Below are positions 7,488 to 17,191 of a stretch of DNA of 22,505 nt, in pieces. The notes under the pieces were generated by a model that did not search any database, was not told the origin of the DNA, and saw only the letters and a list, made by a program, of their open reading frames with translations. The first letter of the stretch is position 1, and every line of letters starts with the position of its first letter. Source of the DNA: Candidatus Lithacetigena glycinireducens (GTDB lineage Bacteria > Coprothermobacterota > HKB111). The stretch is from assembly GCA_018725485.1 (NCBI GenBank), contig QLUP01000006.1:1-22505 (forward strand), read 5' to 3'. Position numbers and translations under genes: made by a program.

Positions 7488-8216
7488 TTATTTACTTTTT
7501 TCTAATAACCTCCTGGCAATGAAAGATGCTACTTCAGAAGGTAAGCTGTGAGCTCCAAAACCACCATCGTAACCGAGTTCTAAGGCTAATTCCTTACTTA
7601 AATATGGACCTCCACAGATAAGAATAATATGGTCACGCAAGCCCGCCCCTTCAGTCAGTTCTACTAACTGGGTCAGGTTATGAATGTGGATATTCTTTTG
7701 GGTGACTACTTGAGAGACCAGGACAACATCAGCCTGTAAATCCATAATCTGCTCTAAAAGCAATTCAGGGAGAACCTGAGATCCCAGGTTGTGCACTTGA
7801 AAAACTGGATACCTTTCCAAGCCAACATCACCAGCATATCCTTTAGCACTTAAAATAGCATCTAATCCTACTGTGTGAGCATCTGAACCTATGGTAGCCC
7901 CTACAATAACAATTTTTCTATTAAATTTTTCATCTATTAATCTATTTATATCCCAAAAATCAATTATAGGTTCTTTTACTTCAGATATTTTTAGAGAGTC
8001 AATATCAATTTCATGAGAAAGGTTTCCGTAGATTATAAAAAAAGAGAAATCCTCACCTAAATCCTGGGTGAAAGTGATTTTAGGGTTAGCTATTCCCATT
8101 TTAAGGGCTAATTCCAGGGATGCTTTTTTACTTTTCTCACCGAGGGGAAGTGGCAATGAGAAGGAAATCTGAATTGCTCCATCATTGAAGGTATCTCCAT
8201 AGGGTTTAATGAGCAT
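7488..8216 (-). CDS. kamE: Lysine 5,6-aminomutase, beta (cobalamin- and PLP-lysine-bearing) subunit
   Basis: KamE is the small subunit of the adenosylcobalamin- and PLP-dependent mutase that moves the terminal amino group of beta-lysine (or D-lysine) to give 3,5-diaminohexanoate (or 2,5-diaminohexanoate). The 242-residue protein has a short N-terminal dimerisation part and a Rossmann-like B12 domain with the base-off motif DAHTVG. H114 is the lower cobalt ligand (H133 in the Clostridium sticklandii enzyme). K125 in LSAKGYAGDVGLERY matches the PLP-binding K144 of that enzyme, with the same offset of 19. The protein is about 20 residues shorter than the clostridial one, all at the N-terminus. 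It begins five bases after the kamD stop and precedes kce by 19 bases. Confidence 0.96.
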   Translation of the reverse strand: MLIKPYGDTFNDGAIQISFSLPLPLGEKSKKASLELALKMGIANPKITFTQDLGEDFSFFIIYGNLSHEIDIDSLKISEVKEPIIDFWDINRLIDEKFNRKIVIVGATIGSDAHTVGLDAILSAKGYAGDVGLERYPVFQVHNLGSQVLPELLLEQIMDLQADVVLVSQVVTQKNIHIHNLTQLVELTEGAGLRDHIILICGGPYLSKELALELGYDGGFGAHSLPSEVASFIARRLLEKSK

Positions 8217-8221
8217 TTTTT

Positions 8222-9814
8222 CTAATCCTCCGATTCACCGTTTACCTCACCTGGTAAAAGAGAAAGAAAAGGATTATAATAGGAACTGCTTTTGGTAAAA
8301 ACCCCATCAAAACCCCTACCCATACTTTCAGGTCTTTTAATGGAAGCGAAAACCCCTTCTGATAGGGCATTAAACAGTCCTTTATCGTTGATAATCTTTA
8401 ACAAAGCAACCGCCTTATTTAATACTGCTATAGCTCGTTTCCGAATTAAAGATGATTCCTTTAAAGAAAATTCACCTGATATGCTATGAGCCGCATTTTT
8501 AAAATATAAAGCATTTTCAATACTTAAAAATCTATCCTGAATAAAAGGAGTGTGTAAAGCCTCGGTAGGCATACCCAACAAGAGTATTTCCTGATTAGTT
8601 AGCACACCTACCAGGTTGAAAGCAGCGTTTAAAACTATACTACGAAAGATATTACCGGTCAGATAACGGGTTGGGGGCATATACTTAATAGGGGATTTGG
8701 GAAATAAATCTCTAACTAACCAGGCTTGTGCTAATTCGCCTAGAAAAGAGTCATCTTCCGAGGGGTCCATTTCAAAAGCATGTCCGAGCCCGATTAGACC
8801 GGGTTTTAAACCAGACTTCAGGGCAAGATAATAGTTAATAATCTGGGAAGCTGTTACTGTATGCGCCATTTCTCTGGCATCCACAGTTTTGATTAAATTG
8901 TCCTCGCCTGTAACGATTATTATCTCCCCAAAGGACAAAACTCGCCTGCTAAATTCCTGGTCAGTCAACGTCCTTAAGCTATTAATATCCCGAAAAAGTA
9001 TGCCGTATATTGCGTCGTTAACCATTATGTCTAACCCCTCTATTAAACCCAGAGTGGCAATTTCAGGCATAGCCAAACCTGAGCAATAATTAACTAACCT
9101 GATATACCTGCCAGTTTTTTGGGAGACTTCGTCTAAAGCCTCCCGCATAACTGCAAAATTCTCCTGGGTAGCTGCAGTTCCACCGAAACCTTCTGTAGTA
9201 ACGCCATGAGGAATATAATCGAGTAAACTTTGGGCAGTAGTTCTAATTACTGCGATAATATCAGCTCCTAACAAGGCAGCAGATTTCGCCTGTTTCACAT
9301 CTTCATAGATATTTCCAGTGGCAACTATTACATATAAGTAAGGTTTCGTTCCTGAAGAAAGGGTATTAATGAAATTTACCCTTTCCTTCTTTTTATAATT
9401 AAGGTTTTCATAGGCTTTATTAGCAAGCTCATGACATAATATTTTTATTTCTTCATAATTACTAACCTCTATTAAGTCGTTAAGATTTATCTTACCTTCA
9501 GAAACCATTTCTACTGACTGTTGAGGATCCTTCCTTGTAATCTTGCACACCTGAGCTAAAACCATTAACGCACCATTTTCAATCAGGTTGGCTGATAGAC
9601 ATTTTTCTGTGAAAATATTAACCCAGGGGGTACCTTCCTGGTTAGCTCCCCTGATCCCCAGCATCCTTAAAGAAGCTCTCTCAATTGAAAGCGTAGATAG
9701 GTCTTTAATTTTGTTATGAACAGCAGAAGCGATCGATTTTCCTAAATATCTGGCTTCGTCTATTAAGTCCCTGGGTAGGTTCAAAAAACTTGAATCCTTA
9801 GGTGGATTACTCAT
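8222..9814 (-). CDS. kamD: Lysine 5,6-aminomutase, alpha subunit
   Basis: KamD is the large TIM-barrel subunit that, with KamE, forms the adenosylcobalamin-dependent aminomutase. I choose the ATG at 9814 (530 residues) because it has an AAGGA site a few bases upstream, begins like known KamD proteins (MSNPPKDSSFLNLPRDLIDE), and overlaps the kamA stop by 8 bases in a typical coupled junction. A longer frame from 9886 would add 24 residues deep inside kamA and is unlikely. Landmarks include LGIRGANQEGTPWVN near residue 50, HGVTTEGFGGTAATQENF in the barrel, and the MPPTRYLTGNIF stretch toward the end. It acts in the cytoplasm on the product of KamA. The next gene, kamE, follows after five bases, giving stoichiometric expression. 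Confidence 0.96.
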   Translation of the reverse strand: MSNPPKDSSFLNLPRDLIDEARYLGKSIASAVHNKIKDLSTLSIERASLRMLGIRGANQEGTPWVNIFTEKCLSANLIENGALMVLAQVCKITRKDPQQSVEMVSEGKINLNDLIEVSNYEEIKILCHELANKAYENLNYKKKERVNFINTLSSGTKPYLYVIVATGNIYEDVKQAKSAALLGADIIAVIRTTAQSLLDYIPHGVTTEGFGGTAATQENFAVMREALDEVSQKTGRYIRLVNYCSGLAMPEIATLGLIEGLDIMVNDAIYGILFRDINSLRTLTDQEFSRRVLSFGEIIIVTGEDNLIKTVDAREMAHTVTASQIINYYLALKSGLKPGLIGLGHAFEMDPSEDDSFLGELAQAWLVRDLFPKSPIKYMPPTRYLTGNIFRSIVLNAAFNLVGVLTNQEILLLGMPTEALHTPFIQDRFLSIENALYFKNAAHSISGEFSLKESSLIRKRAIAVLNKAVALLKIINDKGLFNALSEGVFASIKRPESMGRGFDGVFTKSSSYYNPFLSLLPGEVNGESED

Positions 9815-11045
9815 TTTTATCCTTACGCTTTTTCCTTCTTTCCATTCTTTTAGTTCCTTCTGGAAGGAGTGAAGAAATATTCCCATTCATTATAGCTGCG
9901 ACACCTTCTTTAGGATGGCTGTTAGCTTCTTCCTGGCAATAACTTATTCTGTTTCGAGGCTCAGGGTAAGAAAAAATTCCACCTTCATAATTCCTTAAAA
10001 TCACCTTATCGTCTGTGAACGCCAGTACATATTGAGGTGAAACCGGGATTTTACCTCCACCTCCGGGAGCATCTATTATATAGTTAGGTACAGCAAAACC
10101 AGAGGTGTGACCTCTGAGGTGCTCGATAATTTTAATTCCTACACCAACAGAAGTCCTGAAATGTTCTATACCCTGCGATAAATCACACTGGTATAAATAA
10201 TACGGCCTAACCCTGATTTTGACTAATTCATGTACAAGTTTTTCGTGTAGGTAAGGGCAATCGTTGATACCTTTTAAAAGTACTCCCTGGTTTCCTAAAG
10301 GGATACCAGCTTTTAAAAGAAGGTCTATACCCTCCTTCATACGAGGAGTAATCTCTTTTGGGTGGTTTACCTGAATATTCATCCATAAGGGGTGGTATTT
10401 TTCTAACATTTTTACATATGCGGGAGTGATTCTTTGTGGTAAAGTAACAGGTATTCTTGAGCCAATTCTTATAATCTCTACATGTTTTATATTTCTAAGC
10501 TCAGAAAGGATATACTCAAGAAAAGTATCATCAACTAACAGAGGGTCTCCTCCTGATAGAAGTACATCCCTGATGATAGTATTGTTTCTAATGTAGTTTA
10601 ATGCCTGGTCAATCACATTTTTATTAGAGGTTTTATCAACTTTACCTACAAGTCTTCTTCGGGTGCAGTGTCGGCAATACATACCGCAAACATCGGTTAT
10701 AAGCAGTAAAACTCTGTCAGGGTAACGGTGAGTGATGCCTTTAACAGGTGAATCCAGGTCCTCGGCTAAAGGATCAGCCAGATCAACCCTGGAAAACATT
10801 GTTTCTTCTATAGTAGGGACTGCTTGTTTTCTTATGGGGCATTCAGGGTCATCAGCATCCATCAGAGAAACCCAGTAAGGGGTAATTGCCATACGAAACA
10901 TTTTAAGGGTTTCTCTTATACCATCCTTTTCTCTATTTGTCAGGTTAATTACTTTTTCCAGTTCTTCGAGAGTGGTGATTCGGTTTTTGATTTGCCATTT
11001 CCAATCTTCCCATTCTTCTCGAGTTACATCTTTATAATTTCTCAC
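9807..11045 (-). CDS. kamA: L-lysine 2,3-aminomutase (radical SAM)
   Basis: KamA uses a [4Fe-4S] cluster, S-adenosylmethionine and PLP to convert L-lysine to L-beta-lysine, the entry step of the pathway. In this 412-residue protein the cluster cysteines are C120, C124 and C127 (CGMYCRHC). The PLP lysine is K332 in PGGGGKIP. The lysine-recognising residues of the Clostridium subterminale enzyme (R134, D293, D330) appear as R129, D288 and D325, a constant offset of five. This favours a true lysine 2,3-aminomutase over glutamate 2,3-aminomutase or EpmB. The start is a GTG at 11045, 14 bases after the kdd stop, with AAAGGAG overlapping that stop. The C-terminus is lysine/arginine rich. Its end overlaps kamD by eight bases. 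Confidence 0.97.
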   Translation of the reverse strand: MRNYKDVTREEWEDWKWQIKNRITTLEELEKVINLTNREKDGIRETLKMFRMAITPYWVSLMDADDPECPIRKQAVPTIEETMFSRVDLADPLAEDLDSPVKGITHRYPDRVLLLITDVCGMYCRHCTRRRLVGKVDKTSNKNVIDQALNYIRNNTIIRDVLLSGGDPLLVDDTFLEYILSELRNIKHVEIIRIGSRIPVTLPQRITPAYVKMLEKYHPLWMNIQVNHPKEITPRMKEGIDLLLKAGIPLGNQGVLLKGINDCPYLHEKLVHELVKIRVRPYYLYQCDLSQGIEHFRTSVGVGIKIIEHLRGHTSGFAVPNYIIDAPGGGGKIPVSPQYVLAFTDDKVILRNYEGGIFSYPEPRNRISYCQEEANSHPKEGVAAIMNGNISSLLPEGTKRMERRKKRKDKNE

Positions 11046-11059
11046 TTCTTACAGCTCCT

Positions 11060-12100
11060 TTACTCAAACATTTCAGAAAGTATTTTCCTTAACACCGGTT
11101 CTTTTCTAACAAGATCCAGTGCGTATTCAGCGTGATTATAACCGTATCCATTACCTATTATCATGGTAACATCCCTGCTGATGCCTTCAGCTCCCAGGGC
11201 TGCAGCAGTGAAGCTGGTAGCCATGCTGAAGAAATAAATAATACCTCCATCCCTGGCACTTACTATACTTGACATTTCAGTAAAAGGAACATTTACGACA
11301 TTGATAACTACATCAGCCATGTTTCCTTTGGTAAGCTCTTTTACCTTCTCATAGGTAACCAGCGTGTTAGTAGCATCTTGAGTCCAAATATGGTCGGCAT
11401 ATCCGAGTTTCTCAACTCTTTTAGCGCTGACAGGCGAACCGCAAAGAGCCAAAATTTTCCCATTAGGTCCGATTTTTCTCCTGGCTTCAGCAATTGAAAG
11501 CAAACCAGATTTACCTCCTCCACCAATTACTACCACGGTATCACCCGGTTTTATCAGTCTACCTACCTGAATTGGAGCTCCAGCAACATCAAGAATAGCG
11601 AGAGCCAATATTTCTGAGAAATCAGCCGGAATACAGGCTAAATTGCCGCTTTCAAAGATAACTGCTTTACCTTCAACTTCAACCTGCGCTTTATCTATAT
11701 GAACATTACCAATGCTTTCCAGAAATAAAGGGGTAAGGGTAAGAGATACCAGAGTAGCAACTTTGGAGCCAGGGTGTATGGGGAATTTATTTTTTACCTC
11801 TTCACCAATGTTAATAACTTCTCCCAGAAGCATTCCTCCTGAATTGGTCACGGGATTATGCATTTTACCTCTCTGGTTTACGATGTCAGATATCTGTTTT
11901 TTTATTATTTCCACATCACCCTGTGCCTGGTTTTTAAGTTGGGTGAAAGAGGCAGAATCAATATTTAACCGCTCTACCTCAATCAGGATTTCATTAGAAA
12001 ATAGCTGTGCGAAATCATTATTTAGCTTAAAAGCAGCCTGGGGCAGAACACCCTGAGGTTCTATAACACGGTGCGTACCGAATGGATTAGCTTTACTCAT
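11060..12100 (-). CDS. kdd: L-erythro-3,5-diaminohexanoate dehydrogenase
   Basis: Kdd oxidatively deaminates 3,5-diaminohexanoate to 5-amino-3-oxohexanoate and ammonia with NAD(P)+, between the KamDE and Kce steps. The 346-residue length agrees with the roughly 347 residues known for the family. The opening PFGTHRVIEPQGVLPQAA is characteristic, and a glycine-rich nucleotide-binding loop (VIGGGGKSG) lies at residues 191-199. The overall layout is that of a medium-chain dehydrogenase without obvious catalytic zinc cysteines, as known for Kdd. The ATG at 12100 has a GGAGGT site that lies at the very end of glyS, and only five bases separate it from the glyS stop, so this first lysine gene is physically joined to the translation gene upstream. 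Confidence 0.95.
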   Translation of the reverse strand: MSKANPFGTHRVIEPQGVLPQAAFKLNNDFAQLFSNEILIEVERLNIDSASFTQLKNQAQGDVEIIKKQISDIVNQRGKMHNPVTNSGGMLLGEVINIGEEVKNKFPIHPGSKVATLVSLTLTPLFLESIGNVHIDKAQVEVEGKAVIFESGNLACIPADFSEILALAILDVAGAPIQVGRLIKPGDTVVVIGGGGKSGLLSIAEARRKIGPNGKILALCGSPVSAKRVEKLGYADHIWTQDATNTLVTYEKVKELTKGNMADVVINVVNVPFTEMSSIVSARDGGIIYFFSMATSFTAAALGAEGISRDVTMIIGNGYGYNHAEYALDLVRKEPVLRKILSEMFE

Positions 12101-12105
12101 TATTC

Positions 12106-14172
12106 TTACCTCCGAATAGTAATAAAACTTAAATCTCCTAAATTATTGATTGCTTCAGATGCTTTACTAAGAAGAAGCAAACGGTTGGTTTTGATTTTTT
12201 CATCTTCAGTAATTACCAATACCTTATCAAAAAATTGGTTGACTTTATTCCCAAGCAAAGAAAACAAATCAAGCCATTCTTCTAAAGGTGTTAGAGGAAG
12301 TTTATTGCCGATAAGTTGTATAGCTTCATATAGGGAAAATTCTTCTTCTTCTATCAAGATGTTTTTGGAAATAGGGGTTGTTAGATTAAGGTTTTGATTT
12401 TTAAGTATATTTTGGATCCTTTTATAAACTAAGACCAGGTCAATAAAAGAATCCTTTTCATAAACATTTTCCAAAAAAATAAGTTTTTTGAGTGACAATT
12501 TTAAATTTACCGGGAAGTAATTGCCTAATACTGCTTGCACTACATCATATCTATAACCTTCTTCTAACCAGAGGGCTTCTAATCTTTGCTGTAAAAATGT
12601 AAGTATTTCACTTACAATTGAACTTTGAACATCTACTCCCTGGGCGCGGTACTTTTCTATAAAACTATTAATAAAAGGAACAACATCAATTTGCTGGTCA
12701 ATATTTATAAGGATTCTTATTAAACCAATTGCTATTCGCCTTAAACTGAAGGGGTCTTCAGAACCAGATGGTTTATACCCTGTGCAAAAAATTCCTGTTA
12801 AAGAGTCAATTCTATCCAGAATAGAGCACCATTTACCCATAGCTGTTTCTGGTAAATTATCAAAACCACTTTTAGGAAGGTAGTGTTCGAATAATGCTTG
12901 AGCTACTTGGTTGCTTTCTCTTTGTTCAAGAGCATAAACCTTGCTCATAATGCCTTCTAACTCGGGAAACTCTTTTACCACTTCAGAAGATTGTTCAAAC
13001 TTTAACAGGGATAATGTTTTTTTGAATATAATTGGATCCACTTCTTTAATAAGGTGAGAACAGGTTATCGCGGTACTGACCAGTCTATTATTTTTATCGC
13101 CTAAAGAGCCTAATCCCTGGAAAAAAGCTATGTTTCTAAGATTGTTTTTCCAGGTATCCAGGGGTACTTTTATGTCTTCATGGAAGAAAAAATAAGCATC
13201 CCTTAATCTAGCAATGGCAACATGCTCATATCCTGAGATTATCTCCTTAGAGGCTTCAGGAGAGGGGTTGTTGGATATTACCACAAAAAAGGGTAATATA
13301 CAATCTTTCTGATCGTAAAAAGGAAAAGCCCTGAGGTGATGTTTTATAGTTGCAATAATTAGTGGTTGTGGTAAGGTTAAAAACTCTTCAGGTATTCTAC
13401 CAATTAAGGTTTTCGGATATTCAACCAGGTTGGTAACTTCATCCAATAATTCCTCATCTTTCTGCCAATGGGCTGAAAATTTCTGGGAAACTGAATTCAA
13501 ACCTGACTCAATTAATTGCTTTCGTTCATCCCGATCTACTATTACAAATCCTTCTCTTAAGAGATGTTGATAATTTATTGAATTATTGATGGTGATCGCT
13601 TTCCCAAAAAACCTGTGTCCATATGATATCTTTTCCGAAGTTATGTTACCAATTTCAAATGGGATAACTTTATCATCCAGAAGGGCAACAATCCATCTTA
13701 TTGGTCGGCTGAAGAAAATATTCGGGCAATCCCATCGCATAGCTTTAGTGGTTTTCAGAGAAAGAATTATGTCCGGTAAATGTTCTTTCAAAATATCTAA
13801 AGAATTCTGAGAATCTGTTTGCAAGGTAAGAAAAATATATTCTCGTCCTGAAATGTTTTTAATATTTATATTTTCCATGGAGGCTTTATTAGTTTTAATA
13901 AAACCCAATAAAGCTGAAGTTGGATTCCCCTGGTTGTCAAAAGCTACTTTTTTTGGAGGTCCTTTTAATTCGGTTAGCTGGATTGGAGAACAGGATGAAA
14001 TATTTTGTATATAAACTGATAATCTACGGGGAGTACCCCAACAATCCAGTGCTTGATAGTCGAGCGAATACTTATTAAGCAGAGTATCTAAACTGGATTT
14101 TAAACTGACCAGGCTTTTTTTGATAAAAGATGAAGGTAGTTCTTCACAACCGATTTCCAAAAGAAAATTCAT
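12106..14172 (-). CDS. glyS: Glycyl-tRNA synthetase, beta subunit
   Basis: GlyS is the tRNA-binding subunit of the bacterial two-subunit glycyl-tRNA synthetase, which charges tRNA-Gly in the cytoplasm. The 688 residues match the normal length of about 690. Recognisable elements are the N-terminal [13 protein letters not shown], the RFFGK and [18 protein letters not shown] segments, the [14 protein letters not shown] region and the [11 protein letters not shown] motif before the C-terminal anticodon-binding (DALR-like) domain. The ATG overlaps the glyQ TGA as ATGA, the usual coupling for glyQS. It is followed after five bases by kdd, which is an unusual neighbour for this gene. Confidence 0.98.
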   Translation of the reverse strand: MNFLLEIGCEELPSSFIKKSLVSLKSSLDTLLNKYSLDYQALDCWGTPRRLSVYIQNISSCSPIQLTELKGPPKKVAFDNQGNPTSALLGFIKTNKASMENINIKNISGREYIFLTLQTDSQNSLDILKEHLPDIILSLKTTKAMRWDCPNIFFSRPIRWIVALLDDKVIPFEIGNITSEKISYGHRFFGKAITINNSINYQHLLREGFVIVDRDERKQLIESGLNSVSQKFSAHWQKDEELLDEVTNLVEYPKTLIGRIPEEFLTLPQPLIIATIKHHLRAFPFYDQKDCILPFFVVISNNPSPEASKEIISGYEHVAIARLRDAYFFFHEDIKVPLDTWKNNLRNIAFFQGLGSLGDKNNRLVSTAITCSHLIKEVDPIIFKKTLSLLKFEQSSEVVKEFPELEGIMSKVYALEQRESNQVAQALFEHYLPKSGFDNLPETAMGKWCSILDRIDSLTGIFCTGYKPSGSEDPFSLRRIAIGLIRILINIDQQIDVVPFINSFIEKYRAQGVDVQSSIVSEILTFLQQRLEALWLEEGYRYDVVQAVLGNYFPVNLKLSLKKLIFLENVYEKDSFIDLVLVYKRIQNILKNQNLNLTTPISKNILIEEEEFSLYEAIQLIGNKLPLTPLEEWLDLFSLLGNKVNQFFDKVLVITEDEKIKTNRLLLLSKASEAINNLGDLSFITIRR

Positions 14173-15047
14173 CTTAAACCCCTCTTTATTAACGGAAACC
14201 CCATAGATTTTCGTTTTTCAATATATTTAACTGCACAAGTCCGAGCCAGAGATCGGACCCTTAATATATATTTTTGCCTGTCTGTGGGGCTTAAAACTCT
14301 TCTAGAATCCAGGAGGTTAAAGAGATGTGAATTTTTTAGCACATAATCATAAGCGGGTAAAACCAGATCTTTCTCCAGTAGCAACCTGGCTTCTTCTTCA
14401 TACTTATTAAACCATTCTATTAGTTTATCTACAGTGGCATATTCAAAAGCATAGTAACATTGCTCTACTTCGTATTGGTGGCGAATATCTCCATAAGTCA
14501 ATTCGCTATTCCACGGGATATCATAAACATTAGATTTTTTACACAGGCTCATAGTTATCCTCTCCAGTCCATAGGTTAGTTCTAAGGACACAGGGAATAG
14601 ATCTATTCCCCCAGCTTGCTGAAAATAGGTAAATTGGGTAACTTCCTGGCCATCAAGCCAAACCTCCCAACCGACACCCCATGCTCCCAGGGTTGGGGAC
14701 TCCCAATCATCTTCCACGAATCGAATATCGTGCTCCCTTCCAGATATACCAAGGGTTTCCAGGCTTTTCAAATATACACCCTGAGGGTCAGGGTGAGATG
14801 GTTTGATTATAACCTGGTATTGATGATGTTGATAAAGCCTGTTGGGGTTTTCACCATACCGCCCATCAGTAGGCCTCCTGCTGGGTTGAACATAAGCTAC
14901 TTTCCATGGCTCAGGGCCAAGTACCCTGAGAAATGTGGAAGGAGACATAGTACCTGCGCCTACTTCAATATCGTATGGGTGTTCGATAATACAACCTTCA
15001 TTAGCCCAAAACTCATTAAGTTTCATGACGACTTCTTGAAAATTCAT
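14169..15047 (-). CDS. glyQ: Glycyl-tRNA synthetase, alpha subunit
   Basis: GlyQ holds the class II catalytic core that activates glycine and, with GlyS, aminoacylates tRNA-Gly. The 292 residues match the family's usual length. Class II signature regions are plain: [19 protein letters not shown] around residues 31-49, the [16 protein letters not shown] segment, and [10 protein letters not shown], where the motif 3 arginine sits. The protein ends with the [13 protein letters not shown] tail commonly seen in clostridial homologues. It overlaps recO upstream and glyS downstream by four bases each, a tightly coupled recO-glyQ-glyS order that is common in Bacillota. Confidence 0.98.
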   Translation of the reverse strand: MNFQEVVMKLNEFWANEGCIIEHPYDIEVGAGTMSPSTFLRVLGPEPWKVAYVQPSRRPTDGRYGENPNRLYQHHQYQVIIKPSHPDPQGVYLKSLETLGISGREHDIRFVEDDWESPTLGAWGVGWEVWLDGQEVTQFTYFQQAGGIDLFPVSLELTYGLERITMSLCKKSNVYDIPWNSELTYGDIRHQYEVEQCYYAFEYATVDKLIEWFNKYEEEARLLLEKDLVLPAYDYVLKNSHLFNLLDSRRVLSPTDRQKYILRVRSLARTCAVKYIEKRKSMGFPLIKRGLR

Positions 15048-15754
15048 GTTTGTATCTGCTCTATTACTTTAGTAGAATATAACTTGCTTTCAAATACATA
15101 TTCATAATAATCAATTATGGCTGAAAAAAGATTTTGCTTAATAATAAATGAATCGTTAATATCGTTTAGATCTATGCTATTTAGCATATCAAGCATATCA
15201 AAATCATTGTTATCCAGAAGTACCAACCCTGAAGAAGGAAAACAATTACTGCATACATAACCACCATCCGAATAACTCAAATAACCATGTGTTCTGTGAG
15301 AACTACATCTCTGACATTTATTATAAACTGGATAATATCCACTAATGCGAACCACTTTTAGCAGAAAAGCCAAACATATTGCATCAGCTGGTCGAAACTC
15401 ATTTAGTAACTTCAGGCTTTTGGTTAAGAGGTTATATAACTGCAGGTTTTTCTCTCCTGGAAGTACTGCTTTATATACCGACTCCAGGAGTAAGGATGCC
15501 TTACACCAGAGTCCTAAATCTTTATATATGTTTGAAGGTATCCAGCTTAATTCGCAATCAATAAGTGTATAACCCCGTCTGTGGTAAACCAGGCTTTGAA
15601 TAATTGACCCTTTTTCTAATCTACTTCCCCATTTTTTTCCTTTGGCGTTAACATTTATCAAGCCAAAATCTCTGGTATACAGAGAAATAATTTTATCCCT
15701 TTCCTTTAGTTGTTCATCTTTCAGGACCACCCCTTCGATTTTATTTATTGGCAT
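15044..15754 (-). CDS. recO: DNA repair protein RecO
   Basis: RecO anneals single-stranded DNA and helps RecR load RecA in RecFOR recombination repair. The 236-residue protein has the N-terminal OB-fold (about 1-80, with the [21 protein letters not shown] pattern), a helical middle, and a four-cysteine zinc site at C147, C150, C168 and C171 (CQRC and CSNC). Its length is typical. It overlaps the end of deoC by 14 bases and the start of glyQ by 4 bases. It is in its frequent position before glyQS, though the usual upstream partners era and ybeY are replaced here by deoC. Confidence 0.95.
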   Translation of the reverse strand: MPINKIEGVVLKDEQLKERDKIISLYTRDFGLINVNAKGKKWGSRLEKGSIIQSLVYHRRGYTLIDCELSWIPSNIYKDLGLWCKASLLLESVYKAVLPGEKNLQLYNLLTKSLKLLNEFRPADAICLAFLLKVVRISGYYPVYNKCQRCSSHRTHGYLSYSDGGYVCSNCFPSSGLVLLDNNDFDMLDMLNSIDLNDINDSFIIKQNLFSAIIDYYEYVFESKLYSTKVIEQIQT

Positions 15755-16424
15755 AATTAATTCTTGTTATATACTCATCAACAATTTTATGAGAAGAACT
15801 TGACCCTATCCTGTGGACACCTGCTTTGATATAAATTAGGGCATCATCCAGGCTTCGTACCCCACCAGAAGCTTTAACTTTTAGATGAGGAGAGGCTATG
15901 CTCAAAAGGAATTTAATATCGTCAATAGTGGCTCCACCAGGACCAAAACCAGTAGATGTTTTAACGAAATCCACCCCTTCTTCTCTTAATATGTTAACTA
16001 TCTCTCTCATCTCCTCCCTGTTTAAATAGCAGGTTTCGATTATCACCTTCAGTATATGCCCAGGTGACACATTTCTAACATTTTTAATTTCATTTTTTAA
16101 GTAGGAAATATTTTTATCTTTTAAAAAACCAATATTAATAACCATATCAATTTCATCGCATCCAGCTTTTATTAAAGCTTCTGTTTCGCTCACTTTAGTT
16201 TCTAATAAATTAGCTCCTAAAGGAAAACCAACCACTGAGCATACTTTAACCTGGGAACCTTTAAGGGTGTTTAATACCATGGGAACATGGCAGGGATGAA
16301 CACATAAGGAGTAAAAGTTATAACTAATACCTTGTTGGCAGAGTTTTTCAATATCCTCCCTGGTTGCATCAGGTTTAAGAAGAGTATGGTCGAAGAATAA
16401 AGATAATTCTTTAGGAGTCATCAT
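15741..16424 (-). CDS. deoC: Deoxyribose-phosphate aldolase
   Basis: DeoC splits 2-deoxyribose-5-phosphate into glyceraldehyde-3-phosphate and acetaldehyde, the last step of deoxynucleoside catabolism. The 227-residue TIM-barrel protein shows the catalytic trio: the Schiff-base lysine K155 in FVKTSTGFGPGGAT, D93 in DEIDMVIN, and K184 in VKASGGVR. The length is normal. The first of two adjacent ATG codons overlaps the tpiA stop as TAATG. Being next to tpiA is metabolically sensible, since its glyceraldehyde-3-phosphate product is the TpiA substrate, and cdd just upstream begins the same salvage route. Confidence 0.97.
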   Translation of the reverse strand: MMTPKELSLFFDHTLLKPDATREDIEKLCQQGISYNFYSLCVHPCHVPMVLNTLKGSQVKVCSVVGFPLGANLLETKVSETEALIKAGCDEIDMVINIGFLKDKNISYLKNEIKNVRNVSPGHILKVIIETCYLNREEMREIVNILREEGVDFVKTSTGFGPGGATIDDIKFLLSIASPHLKVKASGGVRSLDDALIYIKAGVHRIGSSSSHKIVDEYITRINYANK

Positions 16425-17185
16425 TAGCTTCTTATCGTATTTACGATTTTTATAAACTCCTCAGGTTTAAGGCTTGCCCCTCCAACGAGACATCCATTGA
16501 CCACATCGAGAGATACTATCGCGGGGGTAATTTTACTATCAATACTTCCACCATAAACTATTTTAATATTGCTATCATTAACCCAGGACTGTTTAAGAAA
16601 CAGGGATAAAATAAAACTATGTGATTCTTTGATTTCTTCAATAGTGGCATTTACCCCGGTACCGATTGCCCATACCGGTTCATAAGCAACTACTATTTCT
16701 TTATTTATAAAGTTTTGGTAGGTCTTTAAAATGGGTTTCATCTGGTTTGCCAGAACAGAAAAGGTTTTTCCGGATTTTCTTTCTTCCAGGGTTTCTCCAA
16801 CGCATACAATAGGAATAATATTTTCAGAAAAAGCTTTATGTAATTTATTAGCGATAATCTGTGAATTTTCTTTAAAATATTTTCGTCTTTCTGAGTGGCC
16901 TATTAATACATAAGTGCTCCCGGTATCTTTTATCATTAAAGCAGATATTTCACCGGTGAATGCACCCTTACTTTCATAATAAAAATTTTGTGCTCCCCAT
17001 TTTAAATTGGTAGCTTTTAATATCTCTTTTATGAGATATAGTAAAGTAAAAGGCGGAAGAAATACTACATCGTTTACAGGTTTTGTTTGGTTATATAAAG
17101 GTAGAAATATATTAAAATAGCTAACTAAATCGGCATAAGCATTGTTCATTTTCCAGTTAGCGATGAATAAAAGATTATTTTCCAT
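16424..17185 (-). CDS. tpiA: Triosephosphate isomerase
   Basis: TpiA interconverts dihydroxyacetone phosphate and glyceraldehyde-3-phosphate. In this 253-residue protein the catalytic residues are N10 and K12 (ANWKMN), H97 (GHSERR) and the base E169 in AYEPVWAIGTG, followed by the flexible loop; YGGS near residue 219 is the phosphate-binding loop. The length is usual. The gene is not in the gap-pgk-tpi-gpm glycolytic cluster where it is often found, but between cdd and deoC, suggesting it is deployed here partly for pentose salvage. It begins six bases after cdd with only a weak ribosome-binding site. Confidence 0.98.
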   Translation of the reverse strand: MENNLLFIANWKMNNAYADLVSYFNIFLPLYNQTKPVNDVVFLPPFTLLYLIKEILKATNLKWGAQNFYYESKGAFTGEISALMIKDTGSTYVLIGHSERRKYFKENSQIIANKLHKAFSENIIPIVCVGETLEERKSGKTFSVLANQMKPILKTYQNFINKEIVVAYEPVWAIGTGVNATIEEIKESHSFILSLFLKQSWVNDSNIKIVYGGSIDSKITPAIVSLDVVNGCLVGGASLKPEEFIKIVNTIRS

Positions 17186-17191
17186 TATTTT

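Noticed and set aside
9291-9305. TGTTTCAC half of a parS-like sequence inside kamD
   Set aside because: The second half (ATCTTCA) does not match, and the segment is explained by coding sequence.
9815-9886. N-terminal extension of KamD to position 9886
   Set aside because: It lies inside kamA, has no good ribosome-binding site, and the ATG at 9814 gives the family-like N-terminus.
14616-15107. 163-codon open frame on the + strand opposite glyQ
   Set aside because: It is the antisense shadow of a strongly conserved gene, lacks a ribosome-binding site and resembles no family.
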